In this document: positions 31,960 through 43,551 of the stretch, piece after piece
How positions within the stretch are numbered: the stretch's first letter is position 1
Layout of the letters: every line of letters starts with the position of its first letter
From: Mitsuaria sp. GD03876
GTDB taxonomy: Bacteria; Pseudomonadota; Gammaproteobacteria; Burkholderiales; Burkholderiaceae_C
NCBI RefSeq assembly: GCF_029840635.1
Contig: NZ_JAOCCU010000002.1
Coordinates: 186,001 to 250,000 of the forward strand
Direction: 5' to 3'
DNA: 64,000 nt
Notes under the pieces: generated by a model
What the model was told of the DNA's origin: nothing
Databases searched by the model: none
What the model saw: the letters and a program-made list of their open reading frames with translations, nothing else
Translations under genes and position numbers: made by a program

Positions 31960-33327
31960 ATGCTGCCCAAGAGGCCATCCACGTGGGTCGACCGTCTGCT
32001 CGACCGTTTCCTCGATCTGCTGCGGCTGCCCGCCGGCGACCTGCTGCGCAACCTGGTCTACCGGCGCCTGTGGACCTCGATCCTGATCAGCTCGCTGGGC
32101 GGGCAGATCACGCTGCTGGCGCTGCCGCTGACCGCGGCGGTGCTGCTGCACGCGTCGCCGACACAGATGGGCGTGCTCACCGCGATGGAGCTCGTGCCCT
32201 TCGTCCTGTTCTCGCTGCCCGCTGGCGTGTGGCTGGACCGCGTGCGCAAGCTGCCGGTCTACATCGTCGGCGAGCTGACGCTGGCGGTGGCCGTCGCCAG
32301 CGTGCCGGTCGCGCACTGGATGGGCTGGCTGGGCATGCCGTGGCTGTACTTCGTCGGCTTCCTGCTGGGCACCGTCTACACGATCGCCGGCAGCGCCTCG
32401 CAGATCGTGCTGACGCAGGTGGTGAGCCGCGACCGGCTGGTCGAGGCGCACGCCAAGAACGCGCTGGCCTCCTCCGGCGCGGAGGTCGCCGGCCCCGGCG
32501 TGGCGGGCGCGCTGATCAAGCTCGTCGGCGCGCCGCTGGCGCTGGCCGTCGACGCGCTGCTGCTGGTGGTGTCCGCGGCGATCCTGCGCGGCGTGAAGGT
32601 GACCGAGACGCTGCATCGCCTGGACGGCGCCGACTTCTGGCGCGACCTGAAAGCCGGCATCGCGTTCGTGCGCGGCAAGCGCATGCTGGTGGCGCTGGCC
32701 TGCGCGGTCGGCGGCTGGCAGATGTTCAACCAGGCGGCGCAGGTGGTGCAGATCCTCTTCGCGACGCGGGTGCTGGGGCTGTCGGCGCAGAGCGTGGGCC
32801 TGTCCTATATCGCGCTGGGCGCGGGCACGGTGCTGGCGAGCGCGCTGGGCCACCGCATCAGCGCGCGCTTCGGGCCCGGCCCCAGCCTGATCGGCGGCTT
32901 CGCGATGTGCGGCATCGGCTGGGCCGCGCTGTGCGTCGCGCCGGTGGGCCCCGTCGGCGTGGCCGCCTTCGCCTTCACGCTGTTCATGTTCGGCGTCGGC
33001 GCGGTGCTGATCTTCATCAACTTCCTGTCGTTGCGGCAGGCGGTGACGCCGGGGCCGCTGCTGGGCCGCATGACCAGCACGATGCGCTGGCTGATCCTGA
33101 TTCCCGCCGGCCCCGGCGCGCTGATCGGCGGCTGGCTGGGCGAGCACGTCAGCCTGCGCGCCGCGCTGGCCTTCGCCGGCGTGGGCGCGCTGCTGCTGGC
33201 GGCGCTGGCCTGGCAGTTCCCCGCGATCCGCGCGGTGAAGACGCTGCCCAAGGTCGAGGACGAGGAGACGCCGCTGGGCGCCGAGGCGATCCCGGGCGCG
33301 AACCTGCAACCGGCCAACGGCAACTGA
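31960..33327 (+). CDS. MFS transporter (EntS/MFS_3-like exporter)
   Basis: Encodes 455 residues from ATG 31960, with GGAG 10 nt upstream. Cytoplasmic start (PSTWVDRLLDRFLDLLRLPA), then about 12 helices. The motif A region is PAGVWLDRVRKLPVYIVGEL. SASQIVLTQVVSRDRLVEAH is typical of the MFS_3/EntS class, which exports siderophores, macrolides and related compounds. The C-terminus is hydrophilic (KTLPKVEDEETPLG). The substrate is unknown. An acetyltransferase gene follows 15 nt downstream, a common pairing in self-protection or modification-plus-export units. Confidence 0.88.
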   Translation: MLPKRPSTWVDRLLDRFLDLLRLPAGDLLRNLVYRRLWTSILISSLGGQITLLALPLTAAVLLHASPTQMGVLTAMELVPFVLFSLPAGVWLDRVRKLPVYIVGELTLAVAVASVPVAHWMGWLGMPWLYFVGFLLGTVYTIAGSASQIVLTQVVSRDRLVEAHAKNALASSGAEVAGPGVAGALIKLVGAPLALAVDALLLVVSAAILRGVKVTETLHRLDGADFWRDLKAGIAFVRGKRMLVALACAVGGWQMFNQAAQVVQILFATRVLGLSAQSVGLSYIALGAGTVLASALGHRISARFGPGPSLIGGFAMCGIGWAALCVAPVGPVGVAAFAFTLFMFGVGAVLIFINFLSLRQAVTPGPLLGRMTSTMRWLILIPAGPGALIGGWLGEHVSLRAALAFAGVGALLLAALAWQFPAIRAVKTLPKVEDEETPLGAEAIPGANLQPANGN

Positions 33328-33342
33328 TCGCCCCGATCCCCC

Positions 33343-33957
33343 ATGCGAGTCATGCCCAGCGACGACCCCATCCTCATCGACGTGCCCGAGCGCCTGGAGA
33401 CCGAGCGTCTCGTGCTGCTCAGCCCGCAGGCCGGCGACGGCGTGGCGCTGAACCGCGCGGTGCTCGAGGCCCGCGACCACCTGCTGCCTTGGATGCCGTG
33501 GGCGAGCGAGGTCCCCGGCGTCGAGCAGTCCGAGGCCGTCGCGCGCCGCATGCAGGCGCAGTTCTTGCAGCGCCAGCACCTGGCGTACTACGTGCACGAG
33601 CGCAACGCCGACGGCCACGCCGGCCGGCTGATCGGCGGCGCCGGGCTGCATACGCTCGAATGGAAGGTGCGGCGCTACGAGATCGGCTATTGGCTCGGTC
33701 CGTCCCACACCGGCCGCGGCCTGGCCAGCGAGGCGGTGCGGGCGCTGGTGCGGCTGGGCTTCGAGCGGCTGCGCGCGCGCCGCATGGAGATCCGCACCGA
33801 TGCCCGCAACACGGCCAGCCGCGCCGTCGCCGAGCGCTGCGGCTTCGTCCTCGAGGGGCTGCTGCGCCAGGACGCGCTCGATGTCGCCGGCGAATCCTGC
33901 GACACCTGCATCTACGGCATGACGGCGCTGGACGCGCTGCGCGACCCGGCGCGATGA
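33343..33957 (+). CDS. GNAT-family N-acetyltransferase (RimJ/RimL-like)
   Basis: Encodes 204 residues. It has LETERLVLLSPQAGDGVALN at the start, EIGYWLGPSHTGRGLASEAV as the acetyl-CoA loop (GxGxA-type), and the final ARNTASRAVAERCGFVLEGLLRQ, which is the RimJ/RimL ending. It transfers acetyl from acetyl-CoA to an amino group of a protein N-terminus, polyamine or antibiotic; the target is unknown. It lies 15 nt after the MFS exporter and is likely co-transcribed. The gene ends 40 bp before the convergent ugpQ. Confidence 0.88.
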   Translation: MRVMPSDDPILIDVPERLETERLVLLSPQAGDGVALNRAVLEARDHLLPWMPWASEVPGVEQSEAVARRMQAQFLQRQHLAYYVHERNADGHAGRLIGGAGLHTLEWKVRRYEIGYWLGPSHTGRGLASEAVRALVRLGFERLRARRMEIRTDARNTASRAVAERCGFVLEGLLRQDALDVAGESCDTCIYGMTALDALRDPAR

Positions 33958-33997
33958 GCGCCGGCCGCGATCACGCGACAGGCCCGGGCGGCGGACC

Positions 33998-34774
33998 TCA
34001 GGCGGTGGGGCTGAAGCGGTCGACCGCGTCGGTGATGATGCCGTCCACGCCGTTGGCGATCAGCCATTGCGCCGCGGCCGCGTCGTTGACGGTGTAGACC
34101 AGCGCCTTCATCTCGGCCTCGTGCAGCCGCGCGACCAGCGCCTGGTCCATCAGCGCGTAATGCGTGATCACCGCGCGGCAGCCCAGCGATTGCGCCAGCT
34201 GCAGCCAGCCGTCGCCGTCGAGCTTGTCCAGCAGCAGCCCGCGCGGCACCTGCGGCGCGCTTTCGCGGGCGCCGCGCAGCGCCTCCGGCTGGAAGCTGCT
34301 GAACAGCACCGACCCCGGCGCCGTCTCGCCCCACAGCCGCAGCACCTCGCGGCCGACGACCTCGCCGGTGACGAACTCGTCGCCCGGCGTGGGCTTGATC
34401 TCGATGTTCAGCGCGTGCTGGTTGCGGCGCACGAAGGCCGCGACCGCGTCCAGGCTCGGCGGCGGCTCGCCGGCGAAGGCGCGGCTGTGCCAGCGCCCCG
34501 CGTCCAGCCGCGACAGCTCGCTCCAGCTCAGCGCGGAGGCCGCGCCGCGGGTCGAGGTCGTGCGGTCCAGCGTCGCGTCGTGCAGCAGGAAGGGCACGCC
34601 GTCGGCGCTGAGCTTCACGTCGCATTCGAAGGCGCGGTAGCCGTGGCGCGCGCCCTCGCGGAACGCGGCCAGCGTGTTCTCCGGCGCGAGCTTGCCGGCG
34701 CCGCGGTGCGCGACCCAGAAGGGCAGCGACCACGGCCAGGTGGCGTCGTCGAGGGCTCGGGTGTGGACCGTCAT
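33998..34774 (-). CDS. ugpQ: Glycerophosphodiester phosphodiesterase UgpQ
   Basis: Encodes 258 residues of the GDPD TIM-barrel family. It carries WVAHRGAGKLAPENTLAAFR (catalytic HRG...PENT), FECDVKLSADGVPFLLHDATLDRTT (metal-binding E/D and HD), ALNIEIKP, LFSSFQPEAL and VYTVND. It splits glycerophosphodiesters brought in by the Ugp transporter into glycerol-3-phosphate and an alcohol. It is last in the ugpBAECQ operon, 37 nt after ugpC. Confidence 0.95.
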   Translation of the reverse strand: MTVHTRALDDATWPWSLPFWVAHRGAGKLAPENTLAAFREGARHGYRAFECDVKLSADGVPFLLHDATLDRTTSTRGAASALSWSELSRLDAGRWHSRAFAGEPPPSLDAVAAFVRRNQHALNIEIKPTPGDEFVTGEVVGREVLRLWGETAPGSVLFSSFQPEALRGARESAPQVPRGLLLDKLDGDGWLQLAQSLGCRAVITHYALMDQALVARLHEAEMKALVYTVNDAAAAQWLIANGVDGIITDAVDRFSPTA

Positions 34775-34811
34775 GTCGTTCTCCCTGGAGGCCGGCTGGC
34801 GCGCGGCCCGC

Positions 34812-35897
<1,086 letters not shown>

Positions 35898-35915
35898 CGG
35901 TGTTCTCTCTTGCTT

Positions 35916-36764
35916 TTACTTCTCGGCGTCCACGAGGCCCTTGACGAACCATCGCTGCATCAGCACGACGACCAGCGCCGGCGGCACCATCGCCAGCAGC
36001 GCGGTGGCCATGATGACGTTCCAGTCGTTGGCCGCGTCGCCGCCGCCGATCATCCGCTTGATGCCGATGACCACGGGGTACATGCTCTCGTCGGTCGTGA
36101 CCAGCAGCGGCCACAGGTACTGATTCCAGCCGTAGATGAACTGGATGACGAACAGCGCGGCGATGCTGGTCTTGGACAGCGGCAGCAGCACGTCGCGGAA
36201 GAAGCGCAGCGGCCCGGCGCCGTCGATGCGCGCGGCCTCGACCAGCTCGTCGGGCACCGTCAGGAAGAACTGCCGGAACAGGAAGGTCGCCGTCGCCGAC
36301 GCGATCAGCGGCACCGTCAGGCCGGCATAGCTGTTGAGCATCTTCAGGTCGGAGACGACCTGGTAGGTCGGCCCGATGCGCACCTCCACCGGCAGCATCA
36401 GCGTGACGAAGATGGCCCAGAAGAAGAAGTTGCGCGCCGGGAAGCGGAAGTAGACGATCGCGAAGGCCGACAGCAGCGAGATCGCGATCTTGCCCACCGC
36501 GATCACCATCGCGGAGACGAAGCTGATCCACATCATCGGCCCGACCGGCGCCTTCGACCCGGCGCCGGTGTTGCCGAACAGCGCGGCCGAGTAGTTGTCC
36601 ACCAGGTGCGAGCCCGGCACCAGCGACATCGGCGACTGCAGGATCTCGCCGGCGGTCTGCGTCGAGGCCACGAAGGCGACATACAGCGGGAAGGCGACGA
36701 TCACCACGCCGAGCACCAGCACCAGGTGCGACAGCATCGTCAGGACGGGGCGGCGTTCGATCAT
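35916..36764 (-). CDS. ugpE: sn-glycerol-3-phosphate ABC transporter permease UgpE
   Basis: Encodes 282 residues. MalG-type permease with about six helices. The EAA loop reads [20 protein letters not shown], and [20 protein letters not shown] is characteristic of UgpE. The ATG shares a base with the ugpA stop (TGATG). It forms the membrane channel with UgpA. Confidence 0.95.
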   Translation of the reverse strand: MIERRPVLTMLSHLVLVLGVVIVAFPLYVAFVASTQTAGEILQSPMSLVPGSHLVDNYSAALFGNTGAGSKAPVGPMMWISFVSAMVIAVGKIAISLLSAFAIVYFRFPARNFFFWAIFVTLMLPVEVRIGPTYQVVSDLKMLNSYAGLTVPLIASATATFLFRQFFLTVPDELVEAARIDGAGPLRFFRDVLLPLSKTSIAALFVIQFIYGWNQYLWPLLVTTDESMYPVVIGIKRMIGGGDAANDWNVIMATALLAMVPPALVVVLMQRWFVKGLVDAEK

Positions 36765-37651
36765 CAGTACTGCACCTTCTTCTCGACGAAGCGGAACTGC
36801 AGCACCGTCAGCGTGATCACGATCGCCATCAGCACCACGCTCTGCGCGGCGGAGCCGCCCAGGTCCAGCGCCTTGAAGCCGTCGTAGTAGACCTTGTAGA
36901 CCAGGATCGCGGTCTCCTTGCCGGGGCCGCCGTGGGTGGCCGCGTCGATGATGCCGAAGGTGTCGAAGAACGCGTAGACCACGTTGATCACGAGCAGGAA
37001 GAACGAGGTCGGCGACAGCAGCGGGAAGGTGATGGTCCAGAAGCGCCGCCACGGGCTGGCGCCGTCGATCGCGGCGGCCTCGATCAGCGACTTGGGGATC
37101 GACTGCAGCCCGGCCAGGAAGAACAGGAAGTTGTAGGACACCTGCTTCCAGACCGCGGCCATCACCACCAGCGCCATGGCCTGCTCGGGGTCGAGCACGT
37201 GGTTCCAGTCGATGCCCAGCCACTGCAGCCCGTGGGCGACGACGCCGATGGACGGCGCGAACATGAACAGCCACAGCACGCCCGCGATCGCCGGCGCGAC
37301 CGCGTAGGGCCAGATCAGCAGCGTCTTGTAGACCGAGGCGCCGCGCACCACGCGGTGCGCCATCGTCGCCAGCAGCAGCGAGACCGCCAGCCCGAGCACC
37401 GCCACCAGCACCGAGAACACCGCCGTCGTCTTGAACGAGGCGAGGTAGCTGTCGTCGGCCAGCAGCGTGCGGAAGTTGTCCAGGCCGACCCACTCGGTGG
37501 ACAGGCCGAAGGCGTCCTGCTGCTGCAGGCTCTGCAGCAGCGCCTGCGCGGCCGGCCAGAAGAAGAACACGCCGATCACCAGCGCCTGCGGCGCGAGCAG
37601 CAGCCACGGCAGCCAGCGCGATCGGAACACCACGCGTTTCTGTTGGGACAT
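36764..37651 (-). CDS. ugpA: sn-glycerol-3-phosphate ABC transporter permease UgpA
   Basis: Encodes 295 residues. MalF-type permease with six helices: [20 protein letters not shown] at the start, [19 protein letters not shown], and the EAA loop [20 protein letters not shown]. It pairs with UgpE. It starts 84 nt downstream of ugpB, across a terminator hairpin that should reduce expression relative to the binding protein. Confidence 0.95.
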   Translation of the reverse strand: MSQQKRVVFRSRWLPWLLLAPQALVIGVFFFWPAAQALLQSLQQQDAFGLSTEWVGLDNFRTLLADDSYLASFKTTAVFSVLVAVLGLAVSLLLATMAHRVVRGASVYKTLLIWPYAVAPAIAGVLWLFMFAPSIGVVAHGLQWLGIDWNHVLDPEQAMALVVMAAVWKQVSYNFLFFLAGLQSIPKSLIEAAAIDGASPWRRFWTITFPLLSPTSFFLLVINVVYAFFDTFGIIDAATHGGPGKETAILVYKVYYDGFKALDLGGSAAQSVVLMAIVITLTVLQFRFVEKKVQY

Positions 37652-37688
37652 CCGGAGTGGGCGTCGAAGGGGAGGGGAAAGCGAAAGG

Positions 37689-37721
37689 AAAAAGGGCCGG
37701 CGCGGACGGGGCCGCGCCGGC
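37689..37721 (-). terminator. Intra-operon terminator between ugpB and ugpA
   Basis: On the minus strand a perfect 10-bp GC stem (37712-37721 with 37696-37705) with a 6-nt loop is followed by CCCTTTTTCC. Partial readthrough here would give the usual excess of binding protein over permease. Confidence 0.8.
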
Positions 37722-37735
37722 GCTTCAGCCGGGGA

Positions 37736-39058
37736 TCAGGACTTGTTGGCCTTCTGGAAGCGTTCCAGCAGCTCGTTGCCGCGCTTGACCGCGGCGTCCA
37801 GGCCTTCCTTGGGCTGCTTCTTGCCGGCCCAGACCAGTTCGAGTTCCTCGTCGATCACCGTGCGGATCTGCGCGAAGTTGCCCAGGCGCACGCCGCGCGA
37901 CTTGTCGGTGGTCTTGCGGATCATCTGCTGCACCGCGACGTCGGTGCCGGGGTTCTGCTTGTAGAAGCCGCTCTGCTCGGTCAGCTCGTAGGCCGCCTTG
38001 GTCACCGGCAGGTAGCCGGTGCGCTTGTGGCTCTCGGAGGCGACCTCGGCCTTGGCCAGGTACTGGAAGAACGCGGCCACGCCCTTGTACTCGGCCGGCT
38101 TCTTGCCCGACATCACCCACAGGCTGGCGCCGCCGATGACGGTGTTCTGGGGCGCGCCCGGCACGTCGGGGTAGTAGGGCAGCGTCGAGATGCCGAAGTT
38201 GAACTTGGCGTTCTTCTTGACGTTGGCGTAGAGGCCGGAGGAGCCGGTCATCATGGCGCACTCGCCGGAGAAGTAGCTGGCGTCGGCGCTGTTGCCACGG
38301 CCCTTGTAGACGAACAGGCCCTGCTTGGCCATGTTGGCCAGGTTCTCGATGTGGCGCACGTGCAGCGGCGAGTTGAACGCCAGGCGCGCGTCCAGGCCGC
38401 CAAAGCCGTTGTTCTTCGTCGCGTACTCGACGTTGTGCCAGGCGGAGAAGCTCTCGAGCTGCGTCCAGCTGACCCAGCTGGTGGTGAACGGGCACTTGTG
38501 GCCGGAGGCCTTGAGCTTGGCCGCGGCGGCGGCCACTTCGGGCCAGGACGTCGGCGGCTTGTTGGGGTCCAGGCCGGCGGCCTTGAACGCGTCCTTGTTG
38601 TAGTGGAAGACCGTCGTCGAGCTGTTGAACGGGAAGCTCAGCATCTGGCCGTTGGGCGCGGTGTAGTAACCGGCGACGGCGGGGACGTAGGCGGCGTTGT
38701 CGAACTTGACGCCGGCCTGCTGCATCACCTGGCCCACCGGCACGATCGCGCCCTTGCTGGCCATCATCGTGGCGGTGCCGACCTCGAAGACCTGCAGCAC
38801 GTGCGGCGCGTTGCCGGCGCGGAACGCGGCGATCGCGCCGGCCATCGATTCGTCGTAGCTGCCCTTGTAGGTCGGGACGACCTTGTAGTCCTTCTGGCTG
38901 GCGTTGAAGTCCTTGGCCAGGTCGTTGACCCAGTCGCCCAGCGCGCCGCTCATCGAGTGCCACCACTGGATCTCGGTCTGGGCCGAGGCGGCGACGGGGG
39001 CGGTGAGCGCGGCCAGCGCGATGGACGCGGCCAGCAGGGAAGTCTTGAGGGGCTTCAT
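37736..39058 (-). CDS. ugpB: sn-glycerol-3-phosphate-binding protein UgpB
   Basis: Encodes 440 residues. Signal peptide KPLKTSLLAASIALAALTAP VAASA; the mature protein begins QTEIQWWHSMSGALGDWVND, the UgpB hallmark (WWHSM). SFPFNSSTTVFHYNKDAFKA, GKCPFTTSW-type and FSGECAMMTGSSGLY segments line the ligand site in this family. It binds glycerol-3-phosphate and glycerophosphodiesters in the periplasm. It is first gene of the operon. Confidence 0.96.
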   Translation of the reverse strand: MKPLKTSLLAASIALAALTAPVAASAQTEIQWWHSMSGALGDWVNDLAKDFNASQKDYKVVPTYKGSYDESMAGAIAAFRAGNAPHVLQVFEVGTATMMASKGAIVPVGQVMQQAGVKFDNAAYVPAVAGYYTAPNGQMLSFPFNSSTTVFHYNKDAFKAAGLDPNKPPTSWPEVAAAAAKLKASGHKCPFTTSWVSWTQLESFSAWHNVEYATKNNGFGGLDARLAFNSPLHVRHIENLANMAKQGLFVYKGRGNSADASYFSGECAMMTGSSGLYANVKKNAKFNFGISTLPYYPDVPGAPQNTVIGGASLWVMSGKKPAEYKGVAAFFQYLAKAEVASESHKRTGYLPVTKAAYELTEQSGFYKQNPGTDVAVQQMIRKTTDKSRGVRLGNFAQIRTVIDEELELVWAGKKQPKEGLDAAVKRGNELLERFQKANKS

Positions 39059-39416
39059 GGGTCTCCGATGCTCGAAGGGATGGTTCTGCGGACCGCTCCG
39101 GAGTCCGTCGGGTGGGACGGTCCGGCGGCGGGCCGGCGAGCTTATCGGGGCATTGTGACACTGGCGAACTTAGAGTCCCTCGCCCGGGATTGCCCTCTGG
39201 CGCTGGGTTAGGATTCCGCCCATTGCCCAGTCCGGGCCGGCCGCCGACCGCGGCCATCGCGAACGCCTCTTCCAATCCCGTGTCCAGCGGGGGCGGGGAC
39301 CACAAGTCCGGGGTGCCGTCCGGCCGCGGGTCCCAACGCTTTTCCCCAGCCTGGCATCGGCGTTCCGCCTCGGACGCCGGCCTGCCGCAACCCCGGTGCG
39401 CGAGCACCTGGCCGCC
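39059..39416. other. Divergent intergenic region between ugpB and the FAD/Fe-S oxidase
   Basis: This 358-bp gap must hold promoters for both directions. I looked for a Pho box before ugpB: only one TGTCACA-like half (39157-39163 region) is present, not the two 7-bp repeats at 11-bp spacing, so Pho control is not supported. No other clear element was seen. Confidence 0.5.
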
Positions 39417-42400
39417 ATGAACGCACCGCATCTGCCGATGCCCGCCGACCCCGCGATGGCCGGCGATCCGATCCAGCCGCACGCCAGCGCCGCCCGGCTG
39501 CGCGAGATTCCGTACAACTACACGTCCTTCTCCGATCGCGAAATCGTCCTTCGTCTGCTCGGCGCCCGTGCCTGGCAGCTGCTGGACCGCTTGCGCGGCG
39601 AGCGGCAGACCGGCCGCTCCGCGCGGATGCTGTACGAGGTGCTCGGCGACATCTGGGTGGTGCAGCGCAATCCGTACCTGCAGGACGACCTGCTGGACAA
39701 CCCCAAGCGCCGCGAGGCGCTGATCGGCGCCCTGCGCCACCGGCTCACCGAGGTGCAGCGCCGCCGCCATCCCGAGGACGACGCGCAGCGCGACGCCTGG
39801 GTCGGCGAGCTGCTGACCGCGGCGGAGGCCGCGGTGGCCGCGTTCTCCCACCAGTTCGACCAGGTGGCCGAGTTGCGCAAGCGCGCGGCCAAGGTCTTCG
39901 CCCGGACCACCGCGAAGGACAACGTCAAGTTCGACGGCCTGTCGCGCGTGGCGCACGTGACCGACGCGACCGACTGGCGCGTCGAGTACCCCTTCGTCGT
40001 GCTCACCCCCGACACCGAGGCCGAGATGGCCGCGCTGGTGGCGGGCTGCTTCGAGCTCGGGCTGACGGTGATCCCGCGCGGCGGCGGCACCGGCTACACC
40101 GGCGGCGCGGTGCCGCTGGTGTGGAACAGCGCGGTCATCAACACCGAGAAGCTCGAGGCCATGCGCGGCGTCGAGATGAAGGCGCTGCCGGGCCTGGACC
40201 GCGAGGTCGCGACGATCTGGACCGAGGCGGGCGTCGTCACGCAGCGCGTGTCGGACCTGGCGGAGCTGCACGGCTTCGTGTTCGCGGTCGATCCGACCTC
40301 GGCCGAGGCCTCGTGCGTCGGCGGCAACATCGCGATGAACGCGGGCGGCAAGAAGGCCGTGCTGTGGGGCACCGCGCTGGACAACCTGGCCTCGTGGCGC
40401 ATGGTGACGCCGGACGCGAAGTGGCTCGAGGTGGTGCGCGTCAACCACAACCTGGGCAAGATCCACGACGTCGAGGTCGCCAGCTTCGACCTGCACTACT
40501 ACGACGCCACCGGCAGGACGCTCGAGCGCACCGAGCGCCTGGACATCCCCGGCCGCACCTTCCGCAAGGAAGGCCTGGGCAAGGACGTCACCGACAAGTT
40601 CCTGGCCGGCCTGCCCGGCATCCAGAAGGAAGGCTGCGACGGCCTGATCACCAGCGCGCGCTGGATCGTGCACCGCATGCCGGCGCACGTGCGCACCGTC
40701 TGCCTGGAGTTCTTCGGCAACCCGAAGGACTGCGTGCCGTCGATCGTCGACATCAAGGACTTCATGTTCGGCGAGATGAAGAAGCCGAATGGCGCGATCC
40801 TCGCGGGCCTGGAGCACCTGGACGACCGCTACCTGAAGGCGGTCGGCTACGCGACCAAGAGCAAGCGCGGCGGGCTGCCGAAGATGGTGCTGATCGGCGA
40901 CATCGTCGGCGACGACGCGGACGAGGTCGCGCGCGCCACCAGCGAGGTCGTGCGCCTGGCCAACGGCCGCTCGGGCGAGGGCTTCGTCGCGGTCAGCGCC
41001 GACGCGCGCAAGAAGTTCTGGCTCGACCGCAAGCGCACCGCGGCGATCTCCAAGCACACGAACGCGTTCAAGGTGAACGAGGACGTGGTGATCCCGCTGC
41101 CGCGCATGGGCGAGTACACGCTGGGCATCGAGCGCATCAACATCGAGCTGTCGCTGCGCAACAAGCTGGCGCTGGTCGACGCGCTGCGCGAGTTCTTCGC
41201 CGCCGGCAACCTGCCGCTGGGCAAGAGCGACGACGCCGGCGAGATCCCCAGCGCCGAGCTGCTCGAGGACCGCGTGCAGCAGGCGCTGGCGCTGCTGGAC
41301 GAGGTCGGCGCGCAGTGGCGCACCTGGATGCAGGAACTCGACCTCCCGCGCGACGGCGACCGCACCTACTTCGAGCAGCTGCAGGACTACACGCAGCGCG
41401 CGAGCTGGAAGCGGCAGATCCTCAAGCCGCTGCAGGACGTGTTCGCCGGCGCCTCGTTCGCGCCGATCCTGGCCGAGTGCAAGCGCATCCACAAGGAGGT
41501 GCTGCGCGGCCGGGTCTGGGTGGCGCTGCACATGCATGCCGGCGACGGCAACGTGCACACCAACATCCCGGTGAACTCGGACAACTACGAGATGCTGCAG
41601 ACCGCGCACGAGGCGGTCGCGCGGATCATGACGCTGGCGCGCTCGCTGGACGGCGTGATCTCGGGCGAGCACGGCATCGGCATCACCAAGCTGGAGTTCC
41701 TCAACGACGAGGAGCTCGCGGGCTTCGCCGGCTACAAGGCGCGGGTCGACCCCGAGGGGCGCTTCAACAAGGGCAAGCTGCTGCGGCCCGGTTCCGGCGG
41801 GCAGGGCGGGCAGAACACCTTCGCCGACCTGACCAACGCCTACACGCCCAGCTTCGGGCTGATGGGACACGAGTCGCTGATCATGCAGCAGAGCGACATC
41901 GGCGCGATCAGCGAGTCGATCAAGGACTGCCTGCGCTGCGGCAAGTGCAAGCCGGTGTGCGCCACGCACGTGCCGCGCGCCAACCTGCTCTACAGCCCGC
42001 GCAACAAGATCCTGGCGACCTCGCTGCTGGTCGAGGCCTTCCTCTACGAGGAGCAGACCCGGCGCGGCGTGTCGATCAAGCACTGGGAGGAGTTCGAGGA
42101 CGTCGCCGACCACTGCACGGTCTGCCACAAGTGCGTCAACCCGTGCCCGGTGAAGATCGACTTCGGCGACGTCACGATGAACATGCGCAACCTGCTGCGC
42201 AAGATGGGCAAGAAGAGCTTCCGTCCCGGCAACGCCGCGGCGATGCTGATGCTCAACGCGACCAATCCGGAGACGATCAAGGTCGCGCGCGCGGCGATGG
42301 TCGGCGTCGGCTTCAAGGCGCAGCGCCTGGCCAACAGCCTGCTCAAGCGCGTGGCGCGCAAGCAGACCGGCGCGCCGCCGGCGACCGTGGGCACCGCTCC

Positions 42401-43340
42401 CGTCAAGGAGCAGGTGATCCACTTCATCAACAAGAAGCTGCCCGGCGGGCTGCCGAAGAAGACGGCGCGCGCGCTGCTCGACATCGAGGACAAGAACTAC
42501 GTCCCCATCATCCGCAACCCGCTCAAGACCTCGGCGGACGCGGAGGCGGTCTTCTACTTCCCGGGCTGCGGCTCGGAGCGGCTGTTCAGCCAGGTGGGGC
42601 TGGCCACGCAGGCGATGCTCTGGCACGCCGGCGTGCAGACGGTGCTGCCGCCCGGCTACCTGTGCTGCGGCTATCCGCAGCGCGGTTCGGGCCAGTTCGA
42701 CAAGGCCGAGCAGATCATCACGGACAACCGCGTGCTGTTCCATCGCGTGGCCAACACGCTGAACTACCTCGACATCAAGACGGTGGTGGTCAGCTGCGGC
42801 ACCTGCTACGACCAGCTGCAGGGCTACAAGTTCGAGGAGATCTTCCCCGGCTGCCGCATCGTCGACATCCACGAGTACCTGCTGGAGAAGGGCATCCAGC
42901 TCGACTCGAAGCAGGCCTACCTCTATCACGACCCCTGCCACTCGCCGATGAAGCTGCAGGAGCCGATGAAGACGGTCAAGGCGCTGGTCGGCCCCGAGGT
43001 CATGAAGAGCGAGCGCTGCTGCGGCGAGAGCGGCACGCTGGGCGTCACGCGGCCGGACGTGTCCACGCAGGTGCGCTTCCGCAAGGAAGAGGAGCTGCGC
43101 AAGGCCGAGACGCAGCTGCGCGACGCGGGCAAGGTCGGCGCCCAGGAGAACGTCAAGATCCTGACCAGCTGCCCGTCCTGCCTGCAGGGCCTGAGCCGCT
43201 ACGGCGGCGACCTGCAGAACGGCCTGCTCGAGGCGGACTACATCGTCGTCGAGATGGCTCGCAAGATCCTCGGCGAGGACTGGATGCCCGCCTACGTGGC
43301 CAAGGCCAACAACGGCGGCATCGAGCGGGTGTTGGTGTAG
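39417..43340 (+). CDS. Large FAD-linked oxidase with Fe-S and CCG domains (DUF3683 type)
   Basis: Encodes 1307 residues; an in-frame GTG at 39396 would add seven. Order: N-terminal DUF3683-like region ([20 protein letters not shown]), FAD-binding type 4 domain ([34 protein letters not shown]), FAD-oxidase C-terminal domain ([34 protein letters not shown]), two 4Fe-4S motifs ([16 protein letters not shown] and [16 protein letters not shown]), then two CCG-type domains ([11 protein letters not shown] with [20 protein letters not shown] with [10 protein letters not shown]). This is the GlcDEF/LldEF plan on one chain, so oxidation of a 2-hydroxy acid such as D-lactate or glycolate into the quinone pool is likely. 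The exact substrate is inference. Confidence 0.9.
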   Translation: MNAPHLPMPADPAMAGDPIQPHASAARLREIPYNYTSFSDREIVLRLLGARAWQLLDRLRGERQTGRSARMLYEVLGDIWVVQRNPYLQDDLLDNPKRREALIGALRHRLTEVQRRRHPEDDAQRDAWVGELLTAAEAAVAAFSHQFDQVAELRKRAAKVFARTTAKDNVKFDGLSRVAHVTDATDWRVEYPFVVLTPDTEAEMAALVAGCFELGLTVIPRGGGTGYTGGAVPLVWNSAVINTEKLEAMRGVEMKALPGLDREVATIWTEAGVVTQRVSDLAELHGFVFAVDPTSAEASCVGGNIAMNAGGKKAVLWGTALDNLASWRMVTPDAKWLEVVRVNHNLGKIHDVEVASFDLHYYDATGRTLERTERLDIPGRTFRKEGLGKDVTDKFLAGLPGIQKEGCDGLITSARWIVHRMPAHVRTVCLEFFGNPKDCVPSIVDIKDFMFGEMKKPNGAILAGLEHLDDRYLKAVGYATKSKRGGLPKMVLIGDIVGDDADEVARATSEVVRLANGRSGEGFVAVSADARKKFWLDRKRTAAISKHTNAFKVNEDVVIPLPRMGEYTLGIERINIELSLRNKLALVDALREFFAAGNLPLGKSDDAGEIPSAELLEDRVQQALALLDEVGAQWRTWMQELDLPRDGDRTYFEQLQDYTQRASWKRQILKPLQDVFAGASFAPILAECKRIHKEVLRGRVWVALHMHAGDGNVHTNIPVNSDNYEMLQTAHEAVARIMTLARSLDGVISGEHGIGITKLEFLNDEELAGFAGYKARVDPEGRFNKGKLLRPGSGGQGGQNTFADLTNAYTPSFGLMGHESLIMQQSDIGAISESIKDCLRCGKCKPVCATHVPRANLLYSPRNKILATSLLVEAFLYEEQTRRGVSIKHWEEFEDVADHCTVCHKCVNPCPVKIDFGDVTMNMRNLLRKMGKKSFRPGNAAAMLMLNATNPETIKVARAAMVGVGFKAQRLANSLLKRVARKQTGAPPATVGTAPVKEQVIHFINKKLPGGLPKKTARALLDIEDKNYVPIIRNPLKTSADAEAVFYFPGCGSERLFSQVGLATQAMLWHAGVQTVLPPGYLCCGYPQRGSGQFDKAEQIITDNRVLFHRVANTLNYLDIKTVVVSCGTCYDQLQGYKFEEIFPGCRIVDIHEYLLEKGIQLDSKQAYLYHDPCHSPMKLQEPMKTVKALVGPEVMKSERCCGESGTLGVTRPDVSTQVRFRKEEELRKAETQLRDAGKVGAQENVKILTSCPSCLQGLSRYGGDLQNGLLEADYIVVEMARKILGEDWMPAYVAKANNGGIERVLV

Positions 43341-43551
43341 CCGGCGGGGAAGGCCGGCAGGGAAGGGGCTTGGGGCCCTCGGGACGCGACGCGCGCCACG
43401 CGTTGCGGTTCGTCAATCGAAGGCTGACGCGGAAGAACCGGTTCGATATCGGTTTGAACTAGGCGCGGTCTGTTGTCGAACTCGCGGCGCGTCGCTTCCC
43501 AGGCTCATCGGGAAAGGCGCGCCACCGCCTTGTCCCCTTTCCGGAGCCCCC

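Noticed and set aside
39059-39416. Pho box before ugpB
   Set aside because: Only one TGTCACA-like half is present; the second 7-bp repeat at 11-bp spacing is missing.
37725-42941. Very long open frame on the minus strand (about 1738 codons)
   Set aside because: It is antisense to the FAD/Fe-S oxidase and out of frame with ugpB; composition is His/Arg/Gln/Val-rich nonsense, as expected from GC-rich codon structure.
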